Below, piece after piece: positions 44,314-57,050 of a stretch of DNA of 64,000 nucleotides; positions within the stretch are counted from its first letter, which is position 1, and each line of letters starts with the position of its first letter. Position numbers and translations under genes: made by a program. Source of the DNA: Artocarpus heterophyllus (taxonomy: Eukaryota; Streptophyta; Magnoliopsida; Rosales; Moraceae); NCBI GenBank assembly GCA_025403435.1, contig CM046348.1, positions 11,092,606 to 11,156,605 of the forward strand, in the 5' to 3' direction. The notes below the pieces were generated by a model. The model saw nothing but the letters and a program-made list of their open reading frames with translations, had not been told where the DNA came from and searched no databases.

Positions 44314-47300
44314 TTACATTATGAAACCAAGTCTCATATGAACTACATGATCCTTAAATGACTTTGGTGGCAGTCCTTTTGTCAAAGGATTTGCGATCAT
44401 CAATTCAGTACTTATATGCTCAATGATCACTTTATTTTCCTTAATCCGTTCCCTTTTGGCTAAGTACTTAAAATCGATATGTTTACTTTGACTGCCACTC
44501 TTATTATTCTTAGCCATAAAGACAGCAGCTGAATTGTCATAATATATCATTAATGGCCTAGAAACAGAATCTACAATTCTAAGGCCTGACATGAAACTCT
44601 TCAACCATACATCATGTGAAGTAGCCTCAAAACAAGAAACGAACTCTGCCTCCATTGTGGAAGTAGCAACCAATGTTTGCTTTCCACTCCTCCAAGATAC
44701 AGCTCCTCCAACTAGCATGAAAATATAACCTGAAGTTGATTTTCTCGAATCAATACAGCAAGCAAAGTCTGAATCAGAGTAGCTGATCACCTCTAGAAAG
44801 TTGGTTCGCCTATACATAAGCATGTAATCCTTTGTGCCTTGAAAATACCTCATCACCTTCTTTGCAGCCCTTCAGTGGTCAATGCTTGGGTTACTCTGAT
44901 ATCTGCCCAACATTTTCACAACAAATGCAATGTCAGGTCTTGTGCAGACCTGAGCATACATAAGGCTTCCAACAGCTGAAGCATAAGGAATGTTGCTCAT
45001 TTGAATTTTCTCGAAATCATTCATTGGGCATTGGTTCAGGTTGAACTTATCACCCTTCACAATGGGTACTACACTTGGTGAACAATCTTTTATCCGAAAT
45101 CTATCTAAGACTTTATTGATATAGGTTTCTTACGATAGTCCCAAAATGCATCGAGATCTATCCCTATGGATCTTAATGCCAATGACATAAGATGCCTCAC
45201 CCATATCCTTCATATCGAAGTTCTCAAAAAAGAATTGTTTCACCTCATATAGAAACCCCTTATCATTGGTTGCAAGAAGGATATCATCTACATACAAAAC
45301 AAGAAAACAAATCTTGCTCCCACTGACCTTCTGGTATATACATTGATCCATGATGTTCTCTTCAAAACTAAATGAAGTGATGACATCGTGGAATTTCAAA
45401 TACCATTGACGAAAAGCTTGTTTCAAACCATATATGGATTTCTTGAGTTTGCACACCAATTGCTCACCATCACTAGAGGAGAATCCTTCAGGTTGTTTCA
45501 TAGAAAGCTCTTCCTCTGGATCACCATTGAGGAATGTTGTTTTCACATCTATCTGATGTAACTCAAAATCAAAATGAGCCACTAATGCCATGATCACACG
45601 AAGGGAGTCCTTTTTGTATACAGGAGAAAAAGTCTCAGTGTAATCTATACCCTCCCTTTGAGTGAATCCTTTAGCAACGAGTCTTGCCTTATGTCTCTCA
45701 ATGTTGCTTAATGAGTCTTTCTTTGTCTTGAAGACCCATTTGCATCCAATAGCTTTTACACCATCAGGCAACTTGACAAGGTACCAAACTCCATTAGATG
45801 ACATAGAGTTCATCTCATCTTTCATGGCATCATACCACAAGTTAGATTCCTTACAACTCATGGCTTGTGAAAAAGTTTCTGGATCATTTTTGGCTCCAAT
45901 GTTGTAGTCAGACTCCTGTAGATACATAATATAGTCACTAGCAATAGCTGATCGCCTTACTCTAGTAGATCTCCTTAATGCTGGTTCAACATTCTCATGT
46001 GGATCATGTTGATCAACTGGCTGTTTAATAGGTTCTTGTATCTGTTGTTCAGCTGGATCTACTGCTTCTTGATCAGCAATATGTGGAACTTGAATGACTG
46101 GCTGTTGTTCAACGCACGATTGAATTGTAGGCGTGTAGCGTATAACAATCACTCTATCATATGAAGTGGAAGCTTGAGCATCTGTATGATCTTTCTTTGG
46201 AACGGTGCTCCAGGATTGATCGCTCATACTGATCAAGTCATTCTTAAGAAATTTCGCATTCCTTGATTCCACAAACCTAGTGGTATGTGATGGACAATAA
46301 AATCTGTATCCCTTAGACCGTTTAGCATAACCAACAAAATACCCACTTATGGTCCTTGGGTCTAGCTTCTTTTCTTATGGATTATAGACTCTCACTTTAG
46401 ACGAGCATCTCCAAACACATGTATGTCGCAAACTCGGTTTCCAACCTTTCCATAACTCGAATGGTGTCTTTGAGACAGCCTTAGTTGGAACTCGGTTTAA
46501 TATATACACAGCCGTCTTGAGAGCTCAGTCCACAAAGACTTAGGAAGCTTGGAGCTGCAAAGCATGCTTTGCACCATATCCAACAATGTTCGGTTTCTTC
46601 TTTCTGCCATACCATTTTGATCTGGAGAACTGGGCATAGTATATTGGGCAACTATCCCATGTTCTTGAAGAAACTTCACAAATGGACTAGGCGCTTGTCC
46701 ATCTTTGGTGTATCTACCATAGTATTCACCACCTCTATCAGATCTTACTATCTTTATTTACTTACCATATTATTTCTCTACTTCTGCCTTAAACACCTTA
46801 AAGGCATCTATAGCTTCATTTTTGTTATGAAGCAAGTAGAGATACATATATCGTGAGTAATCATCAATAAAAGTAATGAAATACTTTTGACCATACGCGT
46901 CTATGTCTGGACTACAAATATCTGTATGTATGATCTCTAATATGTCTGAACTCCTCTTGGCACCTTTCTTTGACATACTGGTCTGCTTTCCCTTTATGCA
47001 GTCCACACAAGTGTCAAAGTCAGTAAAATCTAGAGTACTAAGTACCACATTATTCACTAATCTCTTTATTCTCTCAATAGAGATATGACCCAACCTACAG
47101 TGCCACAACATAGAGGAATCCTCATTCATAACACATCTCTTAATGCCAGCATTATCATGAACATGCATAGAAGTATAAGAAGCTTTATCTTGTAAATTAA
47201 TTTTGAAAAGACCATTCGACAATGTACCATTTTCAATAAGTTTAGATCTATAAAACAAACTAAATATAGTGTCTGAAAAATTAAAGGAAAAACCCAACGG

Positions 47301-48399
47301 TACAAGTCTTGAAATAGAAATTAAATTCCTAGAAAAACTAGGAATATAAAATGTCTTTTCCAACTTTAAAACAAAACCACTAGATAAAACTAAATTGCAT
47401 GTTCCGATAGCTTCTACATGTGAGCGCATCTTATTGCCTGAAAAAGATGCACTGCTCACTTCCCACTGGCTTCCTGAGGCCTTGTAATCCCTGCAAGGAA
47501 TTAGTGACATGGATTGTAGAACCAGAATCAATCCACCATATGTTATGCTCAACATCAACCATATTAGATTTATAACAAACAAGTGAGAATTGAGTACCTT
47601 TTTTGTCAAGCCATCTCTGATATTTAGGACAATCCTTCTTTATGTGCCCTTTCCTTTTGCAAAAGAAGCACCTGGATTCCTTCTTGATATCAGCTTGTGC
47701 AGGTAGTTTGTCTTTTCCCTTATTTTTGGCTTGGCCCTTATTCTTCCTTTGAGTTGCCAGAGGCACACTCTCTCCCACTGCCATAACAAGCCTTCCTTCT
47801 TCCTGAACACACATGGTCATCAATTCATTGATGGACCACTTATCCTTATGTGTGTTGTAGGATATCTTAAAAGGTCCATATTGATGTGGGAGAGTGTTGA
47901 GGATGTAGTGTACAAGGAAGGTTTCAGACATCTCAATCTCAAGAGTCTTCAGCTGAGTCGCTATATCCCTCATTTGCATGATGTGCTCACGCACACCATG
48001 AATTCTAGTAAGCTTCATGGATGAAAACTTCATTATCAAGGTGTTAGCCAAAGCTTTGTCTGATGTAGCAAACTGTTCATCAATTGCCTTCATCAAAGCT
48101 CGCACATTGTCATATTGCTCCAACGAACCACGTATGCCAGGTGAGATCTTGGTCTTTATGAACATTACGCAGAGGCGATTAGATTGCTCCCACTTTTCAT
48201 AACGATCAATGTCATCCGGTTGGCTAGTCTCCGTAATGACAGGTAGTTCATCCTTACGGATAGCAAAGTCAATGTCCATTACTCCTAAATGAAGGAAAAT
48301 TCTCTCCTTCCACACCTTATAGTTATCACCCTTAAGTTCAGGAATATCACATTGAAAATCAGAGTAACTCACAATTTGCATAGTTGCATAATAAAACAT
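44314..48399 (-). pseudogene. Copia gag-pol pseudogene of element 2
   Basis: From 48399 downward: gag (47431-48399) with zinc knuckle CFFCKRKGHIKKDC and protease WWIDSGSTIHVT; pre-integrase LWHCRLGHIS and integrase HTDICSP (46770-47609); a fragment with NGMAERRNR (46497-46679); reverse transcriptase with YVDDILLA (45130-46272); then RNase H pieces (44872-45060 and 44314-44856) with YSDSDFACC and SKHIDFKY. Stops and frameshifts separate the pieces. It is clearly related to the intact polyprotein of element 1 but from a different family. Confidence 0.92.
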
Positions 48400-48715
48400 A
48401 CATGCTTATGTTATTAAATTGAGGCTACAATACTTTATGACATGTTTACCAATGTAAATCATGCATTAAAATATGAATCAAATGACACAAAAATTGCCTG
48501 TGGGATAAATTTTTAATTTAAACAGACTCATATATCCTTATGATGACACTATCAAATTACATTCCCTTTTCTTAATTCCTGTTGCTAAATTAAGAAAGAT
48601 AATTTGATACATTATCCTAACTAATCATATTAAATACAATAAAAATTCCTGTGGGATAAAATTTATCGTATTACATATGATTAATCACAATTTTAATGTC
48701 CTTTTACCATATGTG

Positions 48716-50135
48716 TGATAAGTTAGTTTTAGGCTAATTAATTAAATAATTTTCACTTAATATTTTTGTTAGTTTTGAGCAATTTATAAGAATTTGATAA
48801 TGTTCCATGTTCTTTTGTAGGTTTTGAGAAAAAAAGATGCATATCGGCAAAGTGCCAGACAAAACGGACCAAAAAATGAGTGAAACTGGACTCGGGACAA
48901 AATGGAGCCTAGACGCCAGCTTATGGGCGCCTAGGCGCTCTTACAGATGAAGCCTCACATAGAAAACCCGAGAGTATAGCGCCTAGGCGCCACAATTTGG
49001 ACGCCTAGGCGCCATTTGGAAGAATCAGTGTAGCGCTTAGGCGCTACAATCTTGGCGCCTAGGCGCTACTTTGAAGCCTAGGCGCCATATTCATGAAGCC
49101 TAGGCACCAGTTCAGAAAAGGATACGTGGGCAAGTATAGTGCCTAGGCGCTACAATCATGGCGCCTAGGCGCCATAATGTAGCCTAGGCGCCAGAAAATC
49201 GAGCCTAGGCGCCATTGCGATCCCGGTTCAAATTTTAGTGTAATTTCGTTCCAAAATTACCCTTTTAAACCTTAGCCTATAAATAGAACATTATAGAGGG
49301 TTGAAAGACGAATTCTAAGAGGGAAAAACTACAGACAAGAGGGAAGAACTCATTGCATTGGAGAAGAAGAATGGTGCAACCCAGAGACGAAAATCATCTT
49401 CGCATCCAAACACAGTTCTTTTCCTTCACTCATCATGTTTAAGATATTATTTAAGATTGTTTTTAGTTTCATTATGAACTAATTTTCTCTATTCTAGGGC
49501 TACGATGTAGCCGGATTATGAATGTTCACTTTTGTTTAATTTAATTCAATTTCATGTTTATTCATTAACTATGCTGAGTATTTAATCTAATCTTAATGCT
49601 TATAAAAGTTTGCGCACCTTTTGCATGATATGTGATTTAATTTGAGGCTGAGAAGCGATGATTAAATTAGACCATGATTGAATGCCATGAGATCATCATA
49701 GGATAGAGATATCTATGATACTTGTGTAACACTATGAATTTCTTGTTCTTAATGAATCTCGGTAAGTTTAGAGTTTCCACAGAGATGTAGGAAATTTGCT
49801 AACTAAGATAAATTATTAATGCTTGAGAAAGATTAATGACTACCTAAGAGAAATTCGTTATCGGCATAAGAGTAAACATCAATTGATTAAATTAGATAAT
49901 TTGAATATGATTAATTTAGGTGAAATCGGATGCCCTAGTCTTTTATTATTTAGATTTTCATTTATATTTTTTTGTTTTGTTATTTTTCTATTTTATATTT
50001 GATTGTTCAAATAATTGTAGCGTTAACCAATTTCAGTACTTAACTAGATTAACGCAATCCTCATGGGAACGATACTTTACTTACTCTTTATTACTTGTTA
50101 ATGATACGTGCACTTGCGTTAGAAAATCCACAACA
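48716..50135. mobile_element. Solo LTR nested in copia element 2 (1,420 bp)
   Basis: The ends TGATAAGTTAG and CCACAACA are flanked by an exact 5-bp duplication ATGTG (48711-48715 and 50136-50140). No internal retroviral domain is present, so it is a solo LTR left after recombination. Its size suits a large Ty3/gypsy-type element, but the family is not established. Confidence 0.8.
48915..49216. repeat. Cluster of GCGCCTAGGCGC palindromes
   Basis: About eleven perfect or near-perfect copies of the 12-14-base palindrome (GGCGCCTAGGCGCC and variants such as AGCGCTTAGGCGCT) lie within 300 bases of the solo LTR, spaced irregularly at 15-40 bases. Confidence 0.85.
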
Positions 50136-50140
50136 ATGTG

Positions 50141-51164
50141 ATTCAAATATTTAATATAATTTTTGCATAATCAAAGATGTTGTTGCTATTCTTTAATTAT
50201 TCAAAAATTAAATACATCACTAGACATTTATTCTTAAATTTTTGCTCATAAATAAATTACATTTACTTAAAGCAATAAATAAATATGAACAAAGAACCCA
50301 TAATTTATGTACTAATCTTCATTATGTAAAGATTAAAATTATACATTAAAAAATATAATTTAGCACATTATTGTACAAAATTTAAATGTACTAAATTATT
50401 TAACTTAATATTGTATGCATAATTTTAAGTCAGAAATTATACATAATGAACACTATATGCACATAAATTTATAAAATTATATCCACACAAATACTGTATA
50501 ATATTCATAACAAATACCAAAAATTATGAATTTTTCATAATTTATTCCATAATATGAAAAATTTCATAAAAAATACCAAAATTGTGGAGATTATGAAAAT
50601 CTCATAAAATTATAAATACTAAAAATTTTATGAAATCTAGAAAAAATCAATTTTTTTAATTTTTGGGTTTTTTTTTTAAACAAGGCTGCACGATGTCGTT
50701 TGGAGGAGCCCCCCCACCCCCCCCCGGCATAAATGACACGTCATCTAGATGAAGGGCAGCCAGCCAGCAATCCAAATGACATGTCGTTTTGTCATTATGG
50801 TCCAAAATGACATATCGTTTTTTAGCGATGAAACGAGCCTCTCCCCTGCCAAAATGGCATGTCGTTTTGGCTGTCCCAAAACCAAATGACATGTCGTTTT
50901 AGGTCGTCTTCAACCTTGAACCAGGTCGTTTTGACCCGTCTGACCTGAATTCTGATCTAGTTTTAGACCCGGCTCGTTTTCAACCATTCGAATACCGTTT
51001 TTAACGTTTCAAATTGCAAAATGCTTAGAAATCCAATGTCTAAATGATTTCTAATCTTAGTTTCAATTAAAAAAGTTAAAATCAAAAACCCAAAAATAAA
51101 AAAAAAAAAGTTTTCAACCGTTGGTTCAACCGAAGCTTACTATGCAAGGCAGAGATAATTCTGG
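50141..51164 (-). other. Leader of copia element 2 with repeated GACATGTCGTTTT motifs
   Basis: Non-coding DNA between the primer binding site and the solo LTR. In 50690-50915 the near-palindrome AAATGACATGTCGTTTT occurs about five times with small changes. A run of C lies near 50709-50725. The rest is AT-rich. Confidence 0.6.
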
Positions 51165-51175
51165 CTCTGATGCCA
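51165..51175 (-). other. Primer binding site of copia element 2
   Basis: TGGCATCAGAG on minus, one base different from the site in element 1, two bases inside the 5' LTR. Confidence 0.8.
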
Positions 51176-51177
51176 AA

Positions 51178-51633
51178 TGAGAATACTAAAAACAAAAAAA
51201 TGATTCTAACATACCAAACTATATACATATCAAAATAAATAAATAAAAAAAGCGTAAACGGAAGCGTGTAAAATTTGGTTCCTCCGGCCATTGGTACCGA
51301 GCAGTCCAACGGTGTCCTCCGGCTGTAAGCGTGGCTGCGTCTCCTTGGGATGCTTCTATCACATAAAAAACTCAATACGATGGTGTATATGAACTGAGTG
51401 TTTGTGATAGGGACCCAAGCTTATATTCAACACATGAACGTGAACTGTTTCCTTTTTTTGTTCTCTGCTTTACAAATCCTCCATCAAGGATTTATATAGC
51501 ATCTAGAAAATTCAGTTACCAAGAAATGAAAATTGTAGTTTAATGAAAATGAATATGAGACCATAATTATGCAAACCGTTACACAAATAAATTGGTTTCA
51601 ATAATGAAACCGTTGCAATCAAAAACGGTTACA
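51178..51633 (-). repeat. 5' LTR of copia element 2 (456 bp)
   Basis: Direct repeat of 43556-44005 with small indels. The GTGGT duplication follows directly. Confidence 0.9.
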
Positions 51634-51785
51634 GTGGTGGGAAGAATGAGTTTAGAGTGATTTCTAGATCGGAAAACTCTTCTACTTGGAGAGCTCAATA
51701 TTTGGGAGAAACTGCAATTTATGTAATTAAGCAAGAATTAGTACATGCAGTGGAGTGCGTAAAAAGATTTAGCACGGTACAATAA
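51634..51785 (+). pseudogene. Possible severed 3' tail of kinase pseudogene 3
   Basis: After counting GTGGT once, the frame that ends TGFSSG before the LTR would continue as GKNEFRVISRSENSSTW and stay open for about 40 more codons. The tail is not clearly conserved with other CrRLK1L proteins, so it may simply be non-coding flank. Confidence 0.35.
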
Positions 51786-54580
51786 TATTATAATTCTAAT
51801 CATTCAAAAAAAGATAGACTCAATATAATATGGTTTGCTTTCGATGAAACAATGTTTTATTAATTTGGTATATTTCTTGTTGTGTGGCTCCGAATTTTTA
51901 TTTGCCTATCCATATTCTATTGGCGCAGCTTTGCATAGCAGGAATGACAAACATTACTCCCTTGTTTTATTTTCAGAAGCAACGTAAAACACGGTTTTTT
52001 ATTTAAATTCAAAACAAAAATTAAACTAAAAAGAATTTATTTATCTCAATAGCTTTAACGTCCGTCGTTCTCACTTTGACCCTTGCATCTTGCATTTATT
52101 TTTACAGGTCTACTTATCCCAACATATTTGAAATTTACGATTTTTTACCGCTTTGTTAATAAATTTACTATTTTCAGACTCGATCTAGCATAGAATGAAG
52201 AGTGTGTTAAGAGGGATGAAACAGTATTAAAAAAAAAAAAAAAAAAGCAAAAGTCATGATTCTGACAAAATAACTTTTTAAAGTATGTAAATTTTCATAA
52301 ATGTTACCTTTTAAAATTTACTTTTTATAAATGCTGCATATATTTAAATACAACGCAATTTAAAAAGATAATATAAATATTAATATAGCATAACTTTTTT
52401 AAGTGTAACATGAATGAACATATTTTTTAAAGGAGTAAATTGCATTGTTGCACCCTTGACAATTCACTTTTTACAAAGTGCACTCCAAACTTTCAAATCT
52501 TGAAACTATGCACCCTAAACTTTGAAATTATTGACCATTGAAGTCCAATAGAATTTATTATTTAGTACTCTTGTTCACAAGTTAAGCGTCAATTTTTTCT
52601 TAAAATGTCGAGCTCTATCCTTAAGAAAGCTCATGTGCGAATTTTATGACCAAAATTGTCTACATTTTTAATGTTTGTTAGCTATTGAACCCCAATTGCT
52701 AATTATTTAAAATTCATAGCACATTTTGCCAAAATTAAAATTTTAGAATATATTGTGCAAAAAACAAATAGTTTAACATTCAACCATGTAATTTACTTTT
52801 TTTAAAGTGTGGCATTAATTTTTTCATACTCTTTTTAAGTGTGGGTTAATGGGACATGTGGCTTTTTTATATGTAGAATTAAAATATGTATGCAGTTTAT
52901 GAATATTCTTTATATATCTCAATGCATATGTATAAAAACATTAATAACCTTAATAATGATATTGTTAGTTTTAATTTATTTTTTTAGAATAACTATAATA
53001 TACGTATTTAAGATTTCAAATAGATTATGATATTATTATATTTTTAAAAAATACCTAGAATTAAGGCGTTTGTTGCTTAAATTCAAATTGATATCTAAAA
53101 TAACGCTTTTAATATTCCTTAAAAAGATGAAATTTTTTTACCGACAAGTTGGATTTATTAAAAAATTAGAATTAGGGTGTTGTAATTAAATTAATGATAT
53201 AGTGTTACTAATAAATTAAAATTAAGGTGTTGTAATTAAATTAATGATATAATATTATTAAGTCTTTTTATGTATCTTACTGGTTATATAATTGATATAT
53301 CATTAAGTTAATAATATGTAATGATAATAATACACAATGACATTCATTTTTTAAGACTTTAAGTGAATGATTTTTTTGGTTTGTTTGTAATATGTAATGA
53401 AATTAATGATACAACATTTATTAAGTCTTTTTGTGTATCTTATAGGTTATATAATTGTTATATCATCAAGTTAATGATAAATAATGATAATAATAATCAA
53501 TGACATTTATTTCATTTTTTAAAGACTTCAAGTGATAATGATACTTCCTATGTAAGTTGTGCTCATATTATGCATTGGTAATACAAACAATAATTTTTTT
53601 TATTTAATTTACATTGTAAATTAAGTATATCTTTATTGTTCTAATATCAATTTTTAGATTTAATTAATTAAGTATATCTATATTGTTCTAATATCATTTT
53701 TTGTTCAACGATTTAACTATGAGAAAAATAAAGAGATTTATTAAAAAAACTAAATACATGATACTTTGAGAGTATTTTTAGATTTTTAATATATGTAATT
53801 CAAAAAAAGAGACATATAAATGATATTTGTGAAATAAATACATATTTTAATTCATTTCAATTTTACTTTTAAGTATTTGGGTAGTAAATCTTAGGGTTAA
53901 TGAAACAATTGACCTAATTACGTTTATTGAATTAAAATATGACTCTAATTTGTAAAAATTCTACAAATATCTCATAATGACATCATTAAAACTATTTATA
54001 TGTAATTATATAGTATAATATGTAAATTATTAAGATAATTACTATATCATTAAGGATATTTTTAGGATTTTTTGAATATTGTGTTAGATTTTAATTTCAT
54101 AATAATAATTTGGACACCTATTGTAATTTTTTCTAAATAAATCTTAAGGTTTTTGAGACAATTGGCCCAATTATATTTATTGAATTAAAATATGACTCTA
54201 ATTTATAAAAATTCTACAAATGTCTCATAATGATATCATTAAAATTATTTATATGTAATTATATAGTATAATAATGTAATATCATTAAGATAATTACTAT
54301 ATCATTAAGAATATTTTTAAGATATTTTAAATATTGTGTTATATTTTAATTTTATAACAAGAATTTCGACACTTATTGTAATTTTTTCTAAATCTTAATG
54401 GGTTCAATCTCATTCATTTTGGGCCGAAAAACGACGAAGCCCAAACCCATTTGAAACCCTGAACCCTTCTTCTCGACTTAAAGGTCGAAACTTTCGGAAA
54501 CCTTCAAAAAGTTCATAGGAAGAATCGGACGAACTCTTCTTCGTTCCGAATCCCATAAGAATCTCCAGTAGACGGCGAAA
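51786..54580. repeat. AT-rich intergenic DNA with two tandem duplications
   Basis: No gene. A segment with 'tgttgtaattaaattaatga' and 'tatatcat(t/c)aagttaat' is repeated within about 53170-53540. A second unit of about 250 bp ('attgaattaaaatatgactc', 'taattatatagtataat') occurs at about 53888-54136 and 54137-54392. Confidence 0.6.
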
Positions 54581-54699
54581 AGCTCGAATTAGGTCACCCG
54601 AAAATCATCCTCTTTTCCGAAGAGCTCTGCTTTCTTGCAGCGCAAGAAGCACCGAAGAATCAGGCCAGCTCCAAAGGAAAGAAGGTTGGAAGGAAGAAG

Positions 54700-56186
54700 A
54701 TGAGCAATAGGCACGGCCCTCCCAAGCACCAGAACAAGTTCGCTTGGAAACCCAACGCCGGTAGCAAAATCAACGAGACGGTGATTATTCCAACCCATAA
54801 ATGGAAAATTCGATTTTTTTTTTCGAATCAAATTTGTCAAAGATAGTGAAATCTTCGACTGTGATTGTATAGGAAGTTGGAGGGAGCTTCAGGCCGTTGT
54901 CGGACATCACCGGCGTATGCCATCGCTGTAAGGAGCAGATCGAGTGGAAACGCCGTTACGGCAAGTACAAGCCTCTATCCGAGCCTGCTAAATGGTATTC
55001 TCTTTTTCTCTGAATTTTTTTTTTTTTTGGTATTGATTAGTGGAGTTGTGTGAGTAACAATTGAAACGTTTCAGCCAACGTTGTACGAAACGCAATGTTC
55101 GTCAGGCTTACCATAATCTCTGTCACGGTTAGTTTCCAAATTACAGGCCTTTTTGCCCTTTTTGTATTAATTCTTTGCTCTGAAACTGAAATTACAGTTT
55201 TTTTAATGTTTGGTTATATGTGGGTTTTTGTTGTTTGTTAGGTTGTGCCAAGGAGCAAGGTTTATGTGCAAAGTGTTGTTGTCGTGTGGGCCAGACAATT
55301 GGAAGGTTTGCTTCACAAATGTTGTTCTTAATGATTAGATTGTATTGGAAAGTTTTCTACTTTTATGTTAAATTTTTTGTTTCAACTCTTTTTTTTTTTT
55401 AAATTTCTTAGGGATTTGAGTGAGGTAGAAGCTGAGCAGAAGACGCTTGATGAGGTTTGTATTCTAAATTCTGAAATTTTGTGGAGTATAAAAGCTTGGC
55501 CTTGAGATGAAAAATGATGGGATTTTTTGGTTTTGTTATCAGGCTATCAAAAACGCTCGAGAAAGGGACAAGCGGTCTCTACTGCGCGCTGTAAGCCTCC
55601 TTTTTTGCCTTTTTGTGCTTATTTTCTTTCTCGTCTTTCTTCTATACCATGAGATGAGAAGAAACCATGAGATGAGAAGAAATGAATGTCTCTGAGCGAA
55701 TCCTGATTGTTGGAATTACGTCTATTTCTTGACTTTGTTTTGTTTGGAAGTTCCCATTGATGAGTTACGTCTATTGTAAGTGTATTGATCGGTTATGCAT
55801 GTAGTATTTTCTATAAACTTTTGGTGGTAATCAATGCGCTACATTTTCCTCTTCTTCCTATTTGGCTCTTTTACGTGTGCATCTATGAGTTTTCGTTTAT
55901 ATTCAGCAATATGAAACTGTTTTGTTCATTTCAACATTCTTTGCTATTAGGTAAATATGTTATGTACCTGTCTTGTGCATGTTATAGAAGGCGTGATGTT
56001 CCCTTTTCTGCACTTTGTGTCTTACCGTAACAGATGAACAAAGGGAAACCTAAGGATTCGGCTAAAAGTACAACCGAGAGAGCAAACAAGGCTGGGGAAT
56101 TATTTCCATCAGCATCTCTTGAAGACTATGCAGAATTGACCAGAGATGATGATGAAGATGAAGAAGATAAAGGCCGCGTTTTGTAA
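54700..56186 (+). CDS. C9orf85-like DUF2039 zinc-ribbon protein (187 aa)
   Basis: Seven exons give one clean frame of 188 codons with GT-AG junctions: 54700-54780, 54873-54994, 55075-55127, 55242-55305, 55412-55454, 55543-55590 and 56034-56186. The product starts MSNRHGPPKHQNKFAWKPN, the hallmark of the eukaryote-wide C9orf85/DUF2039 family. It has paired cysteines CHRC, CQRC, CHGC and CAKCC that suggest zinc binding, then a Lys/Glu-rich helix and an acidic C-terminus. The function of the family is not established. The gene appears complete and normal, at the start of a stretch of ordinary genes. Confidence 0.93.
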
Positions 56187-57050
56187 TTAAGGTGGAAATA
56201 GTGTTTAAGTAAATTGTATTGAGCATGAATTCACCCCACAATAGCATTAGCCTGCATTATGAATTCACTGATTATGTTTTCTTTCACTTTGGCGGAGCCC
56301 CGTATTTCAAAACAATGCACGGAATTTTGGATGCCGTTTTGCTTTGATTTTCATTTTCATTTTCATGTTCTATAGAAAGGACATGTAACTATTTTTTGTT
56401 GCAAACTTGGGACAATATCTGGAATCAACACAAAACCAAGAAGACGTATTGTCTTCCATATCGTCAAAAGAGAGATGAATCATAAGATGGACTGGTATGC
56501 AGAATGAAGACTTGACAAGTAACTGAGCGTTCGTACGAGAGCTTTTTCTTTTTTCTAAAAAATAGAAAGGAGAACGGGAAAAAAATGAAAGGATAAAATT
56601 GGAAAATAAAATATTTAAAACGAAGTACGTCCTATTAATTTCTAATTTTTTAAAATGTGTTATTTACTTGATGATATTAACGAGCGGCCTGTTTACTGCA
56701 ATTTGCCTATGTTTTATAATTCCCCTCATGAGCATTAATCTATTCTTTAACATTGATGGGTGAACTATAACGTGCAAGCTAATCAAGATTTCAAGGTGAA
56801 TGACATCTCTTCTGAGTTGATTTCTTGGAATTCGGACACCAATGAAGAAGATGCTTGTCTCTCAAGCATCACGCACATTTTTGGCGGATGACTATAAGGA
56901 AAGACGACTGAGCAATTACGAAATGTGGAAGCCTGATTTATGAATTAAAAAATCACTGAGCTTGCTTACGATTTTCGAGGTCAACTCCAGCAAGATTGAA
57001 TTTAAGGCCTCACCAAAAGTCATTCCACGAAAAAAAGTCCATTTTAGACA
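56187..57050. other. Spacer between DUF2039 gene and methyltransferase
   Basis: Probable 3' untranslated region of the first gene, then AT-rich DNA and the likely 5' leader of the next. No separate gene is seen. Confidence 0.5.

Larger units (their letters stand above)
43556..51633 (-). mobile_element. Degenerate copia retrotransposon (8.1 kb) in kinase pseudogene 3
   Basis: LTRs at 43556-44005 and 51178-51633 are flanked by an exact GTGGT duplication (43551-43555 and 51634-51638). The interior has a gag-pol broken into at least six frames, a polypurine tract (44006-44016, AAGTGGGAGAA on minus), a primer binding site and a nested solo LTR. LTR divergence by eye is about 6%, more than in copia element 1, so this insertion looks older. 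Confidence 0.93.

Noticed and set aside
48762..50135. Solo LTR starting at TGTTAG (48767)
   Set aside because: That boundary gives no matching target duplication. Starting at 48716 gives an exact ATGTG duplication.
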